A stretch of 64,000 nt of DNA from an uncultured Bacteroidia bacterium. GTDB lineage: Bacteria > Bacteroidota > Bacteroidia > Bacteroidales > F082. This document shows positions 52,546 through 60,806 of the stretch, in pieces. The translations under genes and the position numbers were made by a program. The DNA is taken from assembly GCA_902774365.1 (NCBI GenBank), contig CACYHX010000030.1, positions 1-64,000 on the forward strand, read 5' to 3'. Every line of letters starts with the position of its first letter. Positions within the stretch are counted from its first letter, which is position 1. Below the pieces are notes generated by a model that saw only the letters and a list, made by a program, of their open reading frames with translations, was not told the DNA's origin and ran no database searches.

Positions 52546-54390
52546 ATGTGTGGAATAGTTGCTTATGTAGGCCAGCAAGAGGCCTATCCCATTCTCATCG
52601 AGGGCTTGAAGCGTCTCGAATATCGTGGCTACGACAGTGCCGGCGTGGCGCTGCTCAACGAGGCTAACGAACTCAACGTCTATAAAGCTAAAGGAAAGGT
52701 GTCCGACTTGGAGGCCTTTGCTTCTTCCAAGGATGTCAGCGGTCACATCGGCATCGCCCACACCCGTTGGGCCACCCACGGAGAGCCCAACCAGGTGAAC
52801 GCCCACCCGCATATGTCGCAATCAGGTCGCATCGCCTTGATTCACAATGGCATCATCGAAAACTACCTCAGCCTCCGTAAGGAACTGGAGAAACGTAGCT
52901 TTACCTTCAAGTCGTCGACCGACACGGAGGTGCTTACCAACCTCATCGAAGACGTGCAGCAGAGCGAGCATGTCGACCTCTTTGAGGCCGTGCGCATCGC
53001 CCTGAACCACGTGGTGGGTGCCTATGCCATCGCTATCGTGGAGAAAGGTCACCCCGACGAATTGATTGCCGCCCGTAAGGGCAGCCCCATGGTCATCGGC
53101 ATCGGCGAGGACGAGTATTACATCGCCTCCGACGCCACGCCCATTGTGGGCCGAACCCAAAAGGTGGTCTACCTTGAGGATGAGCAAGTGGTTCGTATCA
53201 AGTTAGGCGAAGAACTGCACATCAAGACCATCCAGGACGTGGAGGCCATGCCTTACGTGCAGGAGCTGAAGATGAACCTCGACAGCATCGAGAAGGCCGG
53301 CTTTGACCACTTCATGATGAAGGAGATCTACGAGCAGCCTACCATCGTGCGCGACACCATGCGTGGACGTCTGCATCCCGAAGCCAACACCGTGCGTCTC
53401 GGCGGCATTTTACAATACGAGAAACAGCTGCTCTATGCCGACAATATCGTCTTTGTGGCTTGCGGTACCTCGTGGCACGCCAGCCTTGTTGGTAGCTATC
53501 TCATCGAAAAACTGGCGAAGATCCGCGTCAAGGTGGAGTATGCCTCTGAGTTCCGTTACCGCGACCCCGTGGTCACGCCGCACGACGTGGTGATTGCCGT
53601 GTCGCAGTCGGGTGAGACCGCCGACACGCTGGCCGCTATACAGCTGGCGAAGGAGAAAGGCGCCGTGGTGTTAGGCATCTGCAATGTCATCGGATCGTCC
53701 ATCTCGAGAGCCACCGATGCAGGCATCTACACTCACGCAGGACCGGAAATCGGCGTGGCATCCACCAAGGCCTTCACCTCGCAGGTGACCGTGATGGCTA
53801 TGCTGGCCTTACGTCTCGCTGAGCTGAAAGGCTCGATGAAAGACGAGGAACGCCTTGAATTCATACAAGAGCTGGACCGCATTCCCGATAAGATACAATG
53901 GACCCTCGACCACAGCGGCCATGTGAAAGACATCGCCGAGAAATATAAGGATGTGCATAATATGTTGTATCTCGGCCGTCTGCAGAACTATCCCGTGGCC
54001 CTCGAAGGCGCCTTGAAGCTGAAGGAAATCTCCTACATCCATGCCGAAGGCTATCCTGCCGCTGAGATGAAACACGGTCCCATCGCCTTGATCGACAAGG
54101 ATATGCCAGTGGTCTTCATTGCCACCAACCACAGCACCTACGAGAAGGTGCTGAGCAACATCCAGGAGGTGAAAGCGCGCGACGGCAAGATCATTGCCAT
54201 CGTTAGTGAGAAGGACGTGTTGGCCCGCAAGATGGCCGATTATGTCATCGAGATTCCTGAGACGGAGTGCCTCTATTCGCCGTTGTTGGCGACGGTGCCC
54301 TTGCAGATATTGGCCTACCACATCGCCGTGATGCGAGGTTGCAACGTCGACCAGCCGCGCAACTTGGCGAAGTCGGTGACGGTAGAATAA
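52546..54390 (+). CDS. glmS: Glutamine-fructose-6-phosphate aminotransferase
   Basis: 614 residues. Makes glucosamine-6-phosphate for peptidoglycan and lipopolysaccharide. N-terminal glutaminase with Cys2 (MCGIVAYVG), LKRLEYRGYDSAG and TRWATHG; two SIS domains (ACGTSWHASLVG, SQSGETADTLAA, YLGRLQNYPVALEGALKLKEISY, AEGYPAAEMKHGPIAL); and the final NLAKSVTVE with the catalytic Lys. Full length, all motifs present. No glmS ribozyme is seen in the short leader. Confidence 0.97.
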   Translation: MCGIVAYVGQQEAYPILIEGLKRLEYRGYDSAGVALLNEANELNVYKAKGKVSDLEAFASSKDVSGHIGIAHTRWATHGEPNQVNAHPHMSQSGRIALIHNGIIENYLSLRKELEKRSFTFKSSTDTEVLTNLIEDVQQSEHVDLFEAVRIALNHVVGAYAIAIVEKGHPDELIAARKGSPMVIGIGEDEYYIASDATPIVGRTQKVVYLEDEQVVRIKLGEELHIKTIQDVEAMPYVQELKMNLDSIEKAGFDHFMMKEIYEQPTIVRDTMRGRLHPEANTVRLGGILQYEKQLLYADNIVFVACGTSWHASLVGSYLIEKLAKIRVKVEYASEFRYRDPVVTPHDVVIAVSQSGETADTLAAIQLAKEKGAVVLGICNVIGSSISRATDAGIYTHAGPEIGVASTKAFTSQVTVMAMLALRLAELKGSMKDEERLEFIQELDRIPDKIQWTLDHSGHVKDIAEKYKDVHNMLYLGRLQNYPVALEGALKLKEISYIHAEGYPAAEMKHGPIALIDKDMPVVFIATNHSTYEKVLSNIQEVKARDGKIIAIVSEKDVLARKMADYVIEIPETECLYSPLLATVPLQILAYHIAVMRGCNVDQPRNLAKSVTVE

Positions 54391-54392
54391 AC

Positions 54393-54427
54393 AGAAAAAG
54401 AGCAGCTCGACGAGCTGCTCTTTTTCT
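54393..54427. terminator. Bidirectional terminator between glmS and tRNA-Leu
   Basis: AGAAAAAGAGCAGCTCG, A, CGAGCTGCTCTTTTTCT: 17-bp perfect stem with A and T tracts at the ends, serving glmS (plus) and tRNA-Leu (minus). Confidence 0.85.
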
Positions 54428-54430
54428 TCG

Positions 54431-54514
54431 TACCGAAGGCCGGGATCGAACCGGCACGAGTGTTACCTCATCGGTTTTTGAGACCGACGCGTCTACCGAT
54501 TCCGCCACTTCGGC
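54431..54514 (-). tRNA. tRNA-Leu (anticodon CAA)
   Basis: On the minus strand the acceptor GCCGAAG pairs with CTTCGGT plus discriminator A. The anticodon stem is TCGGT/ACCGA with loop CTCAAAA (anticodon CAA, reading TTG), the long variable arm includes GAGGTAACACTC, and the T arm is GCCGG-TTCGATC-CCGGC. Class II type, as expected for Leu; CCA not encoded. Confidence 0.92.
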
Positions 54515-54576
54515 ATGTGCTTCATCGCGTGAGTAAAATTTTCTCTTTTTTGTCTTGTCCGCTCGAAGAAAATCCC

Positions 54577-54584
54577 TAATTTTG
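54577..54584 (+). promoter_or_regulatory. TAnnTTTG -7 element for prs
   Basis: TAATTTTG, 32 bases before the ATG at 54617. Confidence 0.65.
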
Positions 54585-54616
54585 CAGCCCGAAAATCACT
54601 CTAAAACGCCTTCAAA

Positions 54617-55552
54617 ATGTCAGGAAAAGTCGTTTCCATATTCGCTGGTAGAGCCACCAGGGACTTGGGCGCCAAGATAGCCGAAGCCTATGGTACTCAA
54701 CTAGGTAAATCACAAGTCGTCGTCTTCTCCGACGGTGAGTTCCAACCTTCTTTCGAGGAGAGCATCCGTGGCCATCACGTGTTCATCGTGCAGTCCACCA
54801 TGCCTTCCACCGACAACTTGATGGAGCTTTTGCTCATGATCGACGCCGCCAAGCGTGCCTCGGCACACAAGGTCATCGCTGTGATACCCTATTTCGGATG
54901 GGCCCGTCAGGACCGTAAGGACCAGCCCCGCGTGAGCATCGGATCTAAGTTGGTAGCCAATATGCTGACCGCTGCCCATGTGGACCGTATCATCACGATG
55001 GACCTTCACGCCGACCAGATCCAAGGCTTCTTCGACATCCCGATGGATGCCTTGTACGCCTCCAGCATCTTCATCGACCATATCCAGAAGATGAACATCG
55101 ACAACCTGCTGATTGCCGCTCCCGACTTGGGCGCCTCCAAGCGTGCTTCGGCCTATGCCAAGCGTTTGGGCTGCGACCTGGCTGTGTGCCACAAACAACG
55201 TGCACGTGCCAACGTGGTGGAGAGCATGACCCTCATCGGCGATGTGAAGGACAAGAATGTCATTATCCTTGACGACATCATCGACACGGCCGGTACCATC
55301 GTGAAAGCTGGTCAGGTGATGATGGACAACGGCGCCAAGAGCGTCCGCGCCTTCGCTACCCATGCCGTGTGTAGCGGACCCGCCATGGAACGCCTCGACA
55401 ACTCGGTGTTCAGCGAAGTGGTCGTCACCGACACTATCCCGCTGCCCGCCAACGCCTCCAAGAAAATCCGTGTGGTCAGCTCGGCACCCTTGTTTGCCGA
55501 CGTCATCCACCGTGTAGAATCATACGAGAGCATTAGCTCTTTATTTAAATAA
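54617..55552 (+). CDS. prs: Ribose-phosphate pyrophosphokinase
   Basis: 311 residues. Produces PRPP for nucleotides, His and Trp. Motifs: FSDGEFQPSFEESIRGHHVFIVQS, PYFGWARQDRKDQPRVS (ATP flexible loop), MDLHADQIQGFFDIPMD, and the PRPP-binding VIILDDIIDTAGTI. All residues typical of class I enzymes. rplY follows after 32 bases. Confidence 0.97.
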   Translation: MSGKVVSIFAGRATRDLGAKIAEAYGTQLGKSQVVVFSDGEFQPSFEESIRGHHVFIVQSTMPSTDNLMELLLMIDAAKRASAHKVIAVIPYFGWARQDRKDQPRVSIGSKLVANMLTAAHVDRIITMDLHADQIQGFFDIPMDALYASSIFIDHIQKMNIDNLLIAAPDLGASKRASAYAKRLGCDLAVCHKQRARANVVESMTLIGDVKDKNVIILDDIIDTAGTIVKAGQVMMDNGAKSVRAFATHAVCSGPAMERLDNSVFSEVVVTDTIPLPANASKKIRVVSSAPLFADVIHRVESYESISSLFK

Positions 55553-55584
55553 CTAATTTATTAACAACCAAACAATTAAACACA

Positions 55585-56163
55585 ATGAAAACTGTATCAT
55601 TGAGCGGTTCTCTTCGCGAGAACGTAGGGAAAAAGGATACTAAGGCATTGCGTAATGCCGAAATGGTTCCATGTGTCATGTACGGTGCCGGTGAAGAACA
55701 AATCCACTTCGCCACTGCCGAGAAGAACTTCACCAAGATCCTCTTCACCCCTGAGACTTACATCATCGACTTCGATGTCAATGGCAAGACCTACAAGACC
55801 ATCCTGCAAGACATCCAGTATCACCCTGTGACCGACAAGGTGTTGCACGCCGACTTCCTCATCGTGAAGGAAGACAAGCCGATCACCGTCACCCTGCCTA
55901 TCGCCCTCGAAGGCTCGGCTACCGGTGTCATGCGTGGTGGCAAACCCAAGATGGGTATTAAGAAGGTGAAGGTCGCCGGTCTCATCAAAGACCTGCCTGA
56001 CTACGTGAAGGTCAACATCAGCAACGTGAACATCAACGAAGCCATCAAGGTGAAGGACCTCGCTATCGAGAATGTCACGCCCGTTACCCCTGGCTACACC
56101 GTTATTTTCGCTGTCAACGCCGCCCGTGGCGCCGCCGTTGCCGAAGAAGAAGCCGCAGAATAA
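55585..56163 (+). CDS. rplY: 50S ribosomal protein L25 (CTC type)
   Basis: 192 residues. N-terminal 5S-rRNA-binding beta-barrel (VSLSGSLRENVGKKDTKALRNAEMVPCVMYGAGEEQIHF) and C-terminal TL5/CTC domain (VTLPIALEGSATGVMRGGKPKMGIKKVKVAGLIKDLPDYVKVNIS). Ends in an Ala/Glu tail (VAEEEAAE). Gene order prs-rplY-pth is conserved. Confidence 0.95.
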   Translation: MKTVSLSGSLRENVGKKDTKALRNAEMVPCVMYGAGEEQIHFATAEKNFTKILFTPETYIIDFDVNGKTYKTILQDIQYHPVTDKVLHADFLIVKEDKPITVTLPIALEGSATGVMRGGKPKMGIKKVKVAGLIKDLPDYVKVNISNVNINEAIKVKDLAIENVTPVTPGYTVIFAVNAARGAAVAEEEAAE

Positions 56164-56182
56164 TCATTTATTCACCCATACG

Positions 56183-56213
56183 AATAGGCCGTCTTCGGGC
56201 GGCCTATTTTTTA
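56183..56213 (+). terminator. Terminator after rplY
   Basis: AATAGGCCGTC, TTCG tetraloop, GGCGGCCTATT, followed by TTTT. Some read-through into pth is likely. Confidence 0.85.
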
Positions 56214-56349
56214 GTTTTTGGAATTTGCTTCGCAAAGAAATCAATCAAAAATCAATCAAAATACTTAAAGAAATATGTGCTTAAGAAAGATTTTTGAACG
56301 ATTTCTTGGCCGTAGGCCAATCCCAAATAGGGAAACAAAAGAAGAAAAC

Positions 56350-56913
56350 ATGAAATACCTGATAGCCTGTTTGGGAAATATCGGCGCTGAGTACGACAAC
56401 ACGCGCCATAATATCGGCTTCAAGATTGCCGACCGCCTGGCGAAGGACCTCGAAGGTTCCTTCACCACAGGACGTTTGGCCCAGACCGCAGAAATGAAGT
56501 TCAAGGGCAAGACCTTGCTCGTCATCAAGCCAACCACCTACATGAACCTGAGCGGCAAGGCGGTGAAATACTGGCTGCAACAGGAGAAGATTCCGATAGA
56601 GAACCTGCTGGTCGTCAATGACGACATCGCATTGCCTCTGGGTACGTTGCGTCTCCGCAAACAGGGTGCCGATGGCGGTCACAACGGCCTGACCGACATC
56701 ATCGAGAAGCTGGGTACCAACGTGTTCTGTCGTTTGCGTTTCGGCTTGGGCGACGACTTCCCGCGTGGCCGTCAGGTGGATTTCGTGCTGGGACAATGGA
56801 AGCCCTCAGAAGAGCCTATTGTCGACGAAAAAGTGGATCAAGCCGTCGAGATCATCAAGAGTTTTGTCACCCAAGGGGTGGACAGAACGATGAACCAGTT
56901 TAATAAGAAGTGA
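56350..56913 (+). CDS. pth: Peptidyl-tRNA hydrolase
   Basis: 187 residues from MKYLIACLGNIGAEYDNTRHNIG. Catalytic His in NTRHNIGF (about 19), Asn in KPTTYMNLSG (about 67) and NDDIALPLG with Asp (about 92), GGHNGLTDII (about 113). Frees peptides from stalled tRNA. A start at 56275 adds a basic peptide (MCLRKIFERFLGRRP), which is possible but not supported by family length. Confidence 0.95.
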   Translation: MKYLIACLGNIGAEYDNTRHNIGFKIADRLAKDLEGSFTTGRLAQTAEMKFKGKTLLVIKPTTYMNLSGKAVKYWLQQEKIPIENLLVVNDDIALPLGTLRLRKQGADGGHNGLTDIIEKLGTNVFCRLRFGLGDDFPRGRQVDFVLGQWKPSEEPIVDEKVDQAVEIIKSFVTQGVDRTMNQFNKK

Positions 56914-56920
56914 TGACTTT

Positions 56921-57010
56921 ACGTCATTGCGAGGAGGAACGACGAAGCAATCTAGGGATGATACTTAATAATATAATGCCCCTAGACTGCTTCGTTCCTC
57001 GCAGTGACGT
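56921..57010. repeat. 90-bp inverted-repeat element between pth and the rlmL-like gene
   Basis: Left arm ACGTCATTGCGAGGAGGAAC GACGAAGCAATCTAGGG, short AT-rich loop, right arm CCCCTAGACTGCTTCGTTCC TCGCAGTGACGT. The arms pair over about 30 positions with a few mismatches. It lies in the convergent interval and can serve as a terminator. A half copy lies at 40582. Confidence 0.8.
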
Positions 57011-57021
57011 TAAACGTGGTG

Positions 57022-58197
57022 TTAAGCTTGGTCCTCCGCCTCCCTCGCCTTCTTTTCCTTTAAGGATCCCTCAAAAATATCGAACCTCACGAAACGGCAC
57101 TCCAATGGTCCGTTCCAAATCGGGATTTTGGCCGTGGGCTTCAGCCCCACATGGCGCAGCGCCACCGCGTCGTCGGTGATGAGCCAACACTGGAAGCCTT
57201 GGAAGTTGTGCTTCAGCGTGCTGCCGATCTCCTCATACAGTTTGTCGATGTCGTCTTCCTCCAGACGGTCGCCGTAGGGTGGGTTGATGATGACGATGCC
57301 TCCGCCTTCGGGTGGGGTGAGGTCGTGCATATCTTTCTTCATCAGGTGGATGTCGTGCTGCAAGTGGGCGTAATTTATGTTGCCCTCAGCGATGGCTACG
57401 GCCTTCGGCGAGCGGTCGGAAGCCCAGATCTCGTAGTCGAAATCACAAATCTTTTCATCGGCTTCTTGACGGATGCGTTGCCAAAGCTCGGCGTCGTAGT
57501 CGTCCCATTTCATGAAGCCCCACTGCTTGCGATAATAGCCCGGCGGTATCTTCATCGCGTACATCGCTGCCTCGATGGGCAGGGTGCCCGAGCCGCACAT
57601 GCAGTCGAGGAAGTTGCAGTCGGCTTTCCAGCCCGAGAGCAGGATGAGGCCTGCCGCCAGCACCTCGTTCATCGGCGCCTTGTCGACTTGTTTGCGGTAG
57701 CCACGGTGGTGCAGGCTCTCGCCCGAGCTGTCGAAAAGGAGGGTCACCTTGTCCTCACGGATGTGAAGGCTGATGCGCAGGTCGGGGTTCAAGGTGTTGA
57801 TGCTCGGACGGATGCCGTAGACGTCGCGAAACTGGTCGACGATGGCGTCTTTCATGCGCAGGCTGGCATATTGTGAGTGGGTGAAGAAGCGGCCACTCGT
57901 CACCGCATCGATGCAGAAGGTCTGGTCGGTGCGGATGAGTTCGCACCAGTTGATTTCCTGCACTTTCTTGTATAGCTCGTCGTCATTTTTGGCGAAGAAG
58001 GTCTTGAATGGCTTCAGTACCTTGAGGGCGGTGCGCACCTCGTAGTTGATGCGGTACATCAGTTCCTTGTTGCCTTCGCAGATGACGGCGCGGTGCATGG
58101 GACGCACGTTCTTGGCTCCCAAAGCCTTGATTTCCTTGACCAGCACGTCTTCGAGTCCGGCGGCGGTTTTGGTTATTAATTGGTAGTTGTCTTCCAT
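57022..58197 (-). CDS. THUMP-containing class I rRNA methyltransferase (RlmL N-half/YpsC type)
   Basis: 391 residues from MEDNYQLITKTAAGLEDVLV. N-terminal ferredoxin-like and THUMP parts (AKNVRPMHRAVICEGNKELMYRINYEVRTALKVLKPF), then a Rossmann methyltransferase with DCMCGSGTLPIEAAMYA (SAM loop) and the catalytic NPPYGDRL motif. This fits 23S rRNA m2G (G2445-type) methyltransferases. Starts further upstream are in the intergenic palindromes. The promoter is TATCTTTG at 58215. Confidence 0.9.
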   Translation of the reverse strand: MEDNYQLITKTAAGLEDVLVKEIKALGAKNVRPMHRAVICEGNKELMYRINYEVRTALKVLKPFKTFFAKNDDELYKKVQEINWCELIRTDQTFCIDAVTSGRFFTHSQYASLRMKDAIVDQFRDVYGIRPSINTLNPDLRISLHIREDKVTLLFDSSGESLHHRGYRKQVDKAPMNEVLAAGLILLSGWKADCNFLDCMCGSGTLPIEAAMYAMKIPPGYYRKQWGFMKWDDYDAELWQRIRQEADEKICDFDYEIWASDRSPKAVAIAEGNINYAHLQHDIHLMKKDMHDLTPPEGGGIVIINPPYGDRLEEDDIDKLYEEIGSTLKHNFQGFQCWLITDDAVALRHVGLKPTAKIPIWNGPLECRFVRFDIFEGSLKEKKAREAEDQA

Positions 58198-58214
58198 AGG
58201 GGATAAATTTGTGG

Positions 58215-58222
58215 CAAAGATA
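58215..58222 (-). promoter_or_regulatory. TAnnTTTG -7 element for the rlmL-like gene
   Basis: TATCTTTG on the minus strand, 17 bases before the ATG at 58197. Confidence 0.6.
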
Positions 58223-58241
58223 AGGAATATTGTTGAATTGT

Positions 58242-58372
58242 GAGATTCCCTATCGGGAATGGAGGCTTTTCTTCCATTAAATAAGCGGCGGCTGTAAGAT
58301 TCTTCAACTCGTAAACATAACCAGCCGCCGTATAACAATACAAGATACAATGCCATTCCCGAAGGGAAACTC
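58242..58372. repeat. Nested inverted repeats in the divergent interval before the second S46 gene
   Basis: Outer: GAGATTCCCTATCGGGAATG G (58242-58262) and CCATTCCCGAAGGGAAACTC (58353-58372), which pair at most positions and each also contain a small TTCCC...GGGAA hairpin. Inner: GCGGCGGCT (58285-58293) and AGCCGCCG (58323-58330). No ORF fits. Similar in design to the element at 16511-16634. Confidence 0.6.
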
Positions 58373-58405
58373 AATAAAAATCTAAAAAGATACCGATAAT
58401 TTTCT

Positions 58406-58413
58406 TATCTTTG
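58406..58413 (+). promoter_or_regulatory. TAnnTTTG -7 element for the second S46 gene
   Basis: TATCTTTG, 57 bases before the ATG at 58471. Confidence 0.65.
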
Positions 58414-58470
58414 CAGGCTCATTAACATGGAGTTTCTATATAAAAAATTGAACAACAATAATTTAAATCA

Positions 58471-60596
58471 ATGAAGAAAGTATTAGGAATCATCGCGATG
58501 GCCATCATGGTTTCGGTGGGTCGCGTGTATGCCGATGAAGGCATGTGGCTCCCGATGTTCGTCGAGCGCCTGAACGCTTGGGCAGCGATGCCATGCCGAG
58601 CATGTTCTTCTGCACCGGTGAAATCGTCAGCGAGCACGGCTTGCTGTTCACCAACCACCACTGCGGCTACGGTGCCGTGCAAAAACTCAGCTCCGACGAG
58701 CACGACTATCTGAAAGACGGCTTCTGGGCCAAGGACTATAGCGAAGAACTGCCCGCTCCCGACATGACTGCCAGCTTCCTCGTCCGCATGGAAGACGTGA
58801 CGAAAGACGTCTTGGGCGTGGTCACCGACGACATGGACTACGAAGACCAGGTGAGCGCAAAGCGTGCCAAGATGAAGGAACTGGAAGTGGCTGCTTCCGA
58901 GAATGGCAAGTACTATGCCATGGTGAAGAGCTTCTTCGAGGGTAACGAATACTATATGTTCGTCTACAAAGTCTACACCGACGTGCGTCTCGTGGGCGTC
59001 GCCAATGCCTCCATCGGTAAGTTCGGTGGCGACACCGACAACTGGATGTGGCCCCGCCACACCGGCGACTTCAGCATCTTCCGCGTCTATGCCGACAAGG
59101 ATGGCAACCCCGCCGCCTACAGCAGAGACAATGTGCCGTTGACTCCCAAGCACCACCTGCCCATCAGCCTCGACGGCGTGCAGAAGGACGACTTCACTAT
59201 GATTTGGGGCTTCCCCGGCAGCACTGAGCGTTACATGTCGAGCTACGGCATCAACTACAACGTTGAGACTTTCTATCCCGCTATCATCGACATCTTCGGC
59301 ACACAGCTCAAAGTGATGGAAGAATACATGAAGGTGGACGACCACATCAACCTGATGTATGCCGACAACCACGCCGGCCTCGCCAACACCTGGAAGAACT
59401 TCATCGGCCAGTGCGAAATGCTGCGCAAGAACAAGGTCGAAGAGAGAAAAGTGGCCTTGGAGCATGACTTCACCAGATGGATCAACGCCAACAACAAGAC
59501 CGAATACAAAGACGCCCTGCCGAACCTGAGAAAAGCCTACCAGAGCCTCGGCGAGGTGGCCAAGTATATCTATTATCCCAACTTCGTCGCCCAGGCAGGC
59601 CCTGCCGGCATCGCCGCTCAGTTTGCCGCCTACTATCAGGCTTATCTTGAAAAGGATAAGGATTCCCAAGAGATGTCGCTGATGATTCTCCAATCCATGA
59701 ATGTCGACGACCTTTTTGCTGAGACGGACCAACAAGTCGAAAAGAAGACCTTCGCCGAGATGCTGAAGACCTACAAGGCCGCCTTTAAGGCTGAGGAACT
59801 CCCCGAAATCTACAACATCATCGACAAGAAATTCGGTGGCGACATTGACGCCTTCGCTGACGACGTGTATGCCAACTCCATCTTCGGCAACGCTGAAAAC
59901 ATCAAGGCCTTCCTGGCCAAGCCCAACCCCAAGAAGATCGGTAAGGACTATGCCTATATCATGAACACCTCGATGATGGAAGTCATCATCAACGCCATGC
60001 CTGCCTACCGCAATGCCATGGGTGCCGTGAGCGAGAACGACCACGTCTTCGTGAAGGGTCTGCGTGAGTACTACGCTGCCACCCAACCCGAGAAGAGCCT
60101 CTATCCCGATGCCAACTCGACCATGCGTATGAGCTATGGCTCGGTGCAGGACTACATGCCCGCCGACGCTGTGCATTACGACTATGTGTGCACTGCCAAC
60201 GGCATCCTCGAAAAATACGTCCCTGGCGACTTCGAGTTTGACGCTCCCAAGCGCCTCATCGACCTCATCGAGAAGAAGGACTTTGGCGCCTATGCCGACG
60301 AAAACGGCGAACTCATCGTGTGCTTCCTGTCGACCAACGACATCACTGGCGGTAACTCCGGTAGCCCCATCATGAACGGCAAGGGCGAACTCATCGGCCT
60401 CGCTTTCGACGGCAACTGGGAAGCCATGAGCGGCGACGTCAACTTCGAGCCTAAACTGCAGCGCACCATCAACGTCGACGTGCGTTACGTGCTCTTCATC
60501 ATCGACAAGTACGCCGGTGCCACCAACCTCATCGACGAACTCGACATTCGCAGAAGCGAACCCAAGCCGCTGCGCGTGGAAGAAGAAAAAATCTAA
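58471..60596 (+). pseudogene. S46 family dipeptidyl-peptidase, DPP7 type, with N-terminal deletion/frameshift
   Basis: Starts MKKVLGIIAMAIMVSVGRVY with signal peptide and ADEGMWLPMFVERLN; then the frame shifts (near 58585) and continues LGSDAMPSMFFCTGEIVSEH to the end. The triad is present in the second frame: TNHHCGY, GGDTDNWMWPRHTGDFS, GGNSGSPIM. The S1 position is Gly (LAFDGNWEAM), the DPP7 type with hydrophobic preference, unlike the first S46 gene (Arg). Compared with the intact paralogue, roughly 25-31 residues are missing between the N-terminal block and CTGE. Total 2126 bases is not a multiple of three. Could be real decay or an assembly error. Confidence 0.85.
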
Positions 60597-60615
60597 CATT
60601 AGGTCTAATATTTGT

Positions 60616-60657
60616 AGAAAGGCGGGGGCCATGCGGCCTCTGCCTTTCTTTTTTTGG
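60616..60657 (+). terminator. Terminator after the second S46 gene
   Basis: AGAAAGGC ... GGCC, ATGC loop, GGCC ... GCCTTTCT, then TTTTTTT. Confidence 0.8.
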
Positions 60658-60775
60658 GTGAAGATGATAGACAATGGTAGGAAATGCAGGCTTGTAATAG
60701 TTTGATTTTTAATAACTTGATGTTATGGATAAATAGACAAAGCCTTTTCTTCATCTTGTATTGCATTTTATTGTG

Positions 60776-60783
60776 TATTTTTG
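60776..60783 (+). promoter_or_regulatory. TAnnTTTG -7 element for the CotH gene
   Basis: TATTTTTG, 23 bases before the ATG at 60807; excludes a start at 60684. Confidence 0.65.
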
Positions 60784-60806
60784 CACTGATAATCAAGCTA
60801 GTTATT

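Noticed and set aside
56275-56349. Longer N-terminus for Pth (MCLRKIFERF...)
   Set aside because: Adds a basic stretch not needed by the family; the ATG at 56350 begins the conserved MKYLIACLGNIG.
58422-60674. Long open frame (750 codons) on the minus strand opposite the second S46 gene
   Set aside because: Composition (His/Val/Asp-rich) is that of an antisense shadow of a GC-rich coding sequence; the plus strand has the S46 triad.
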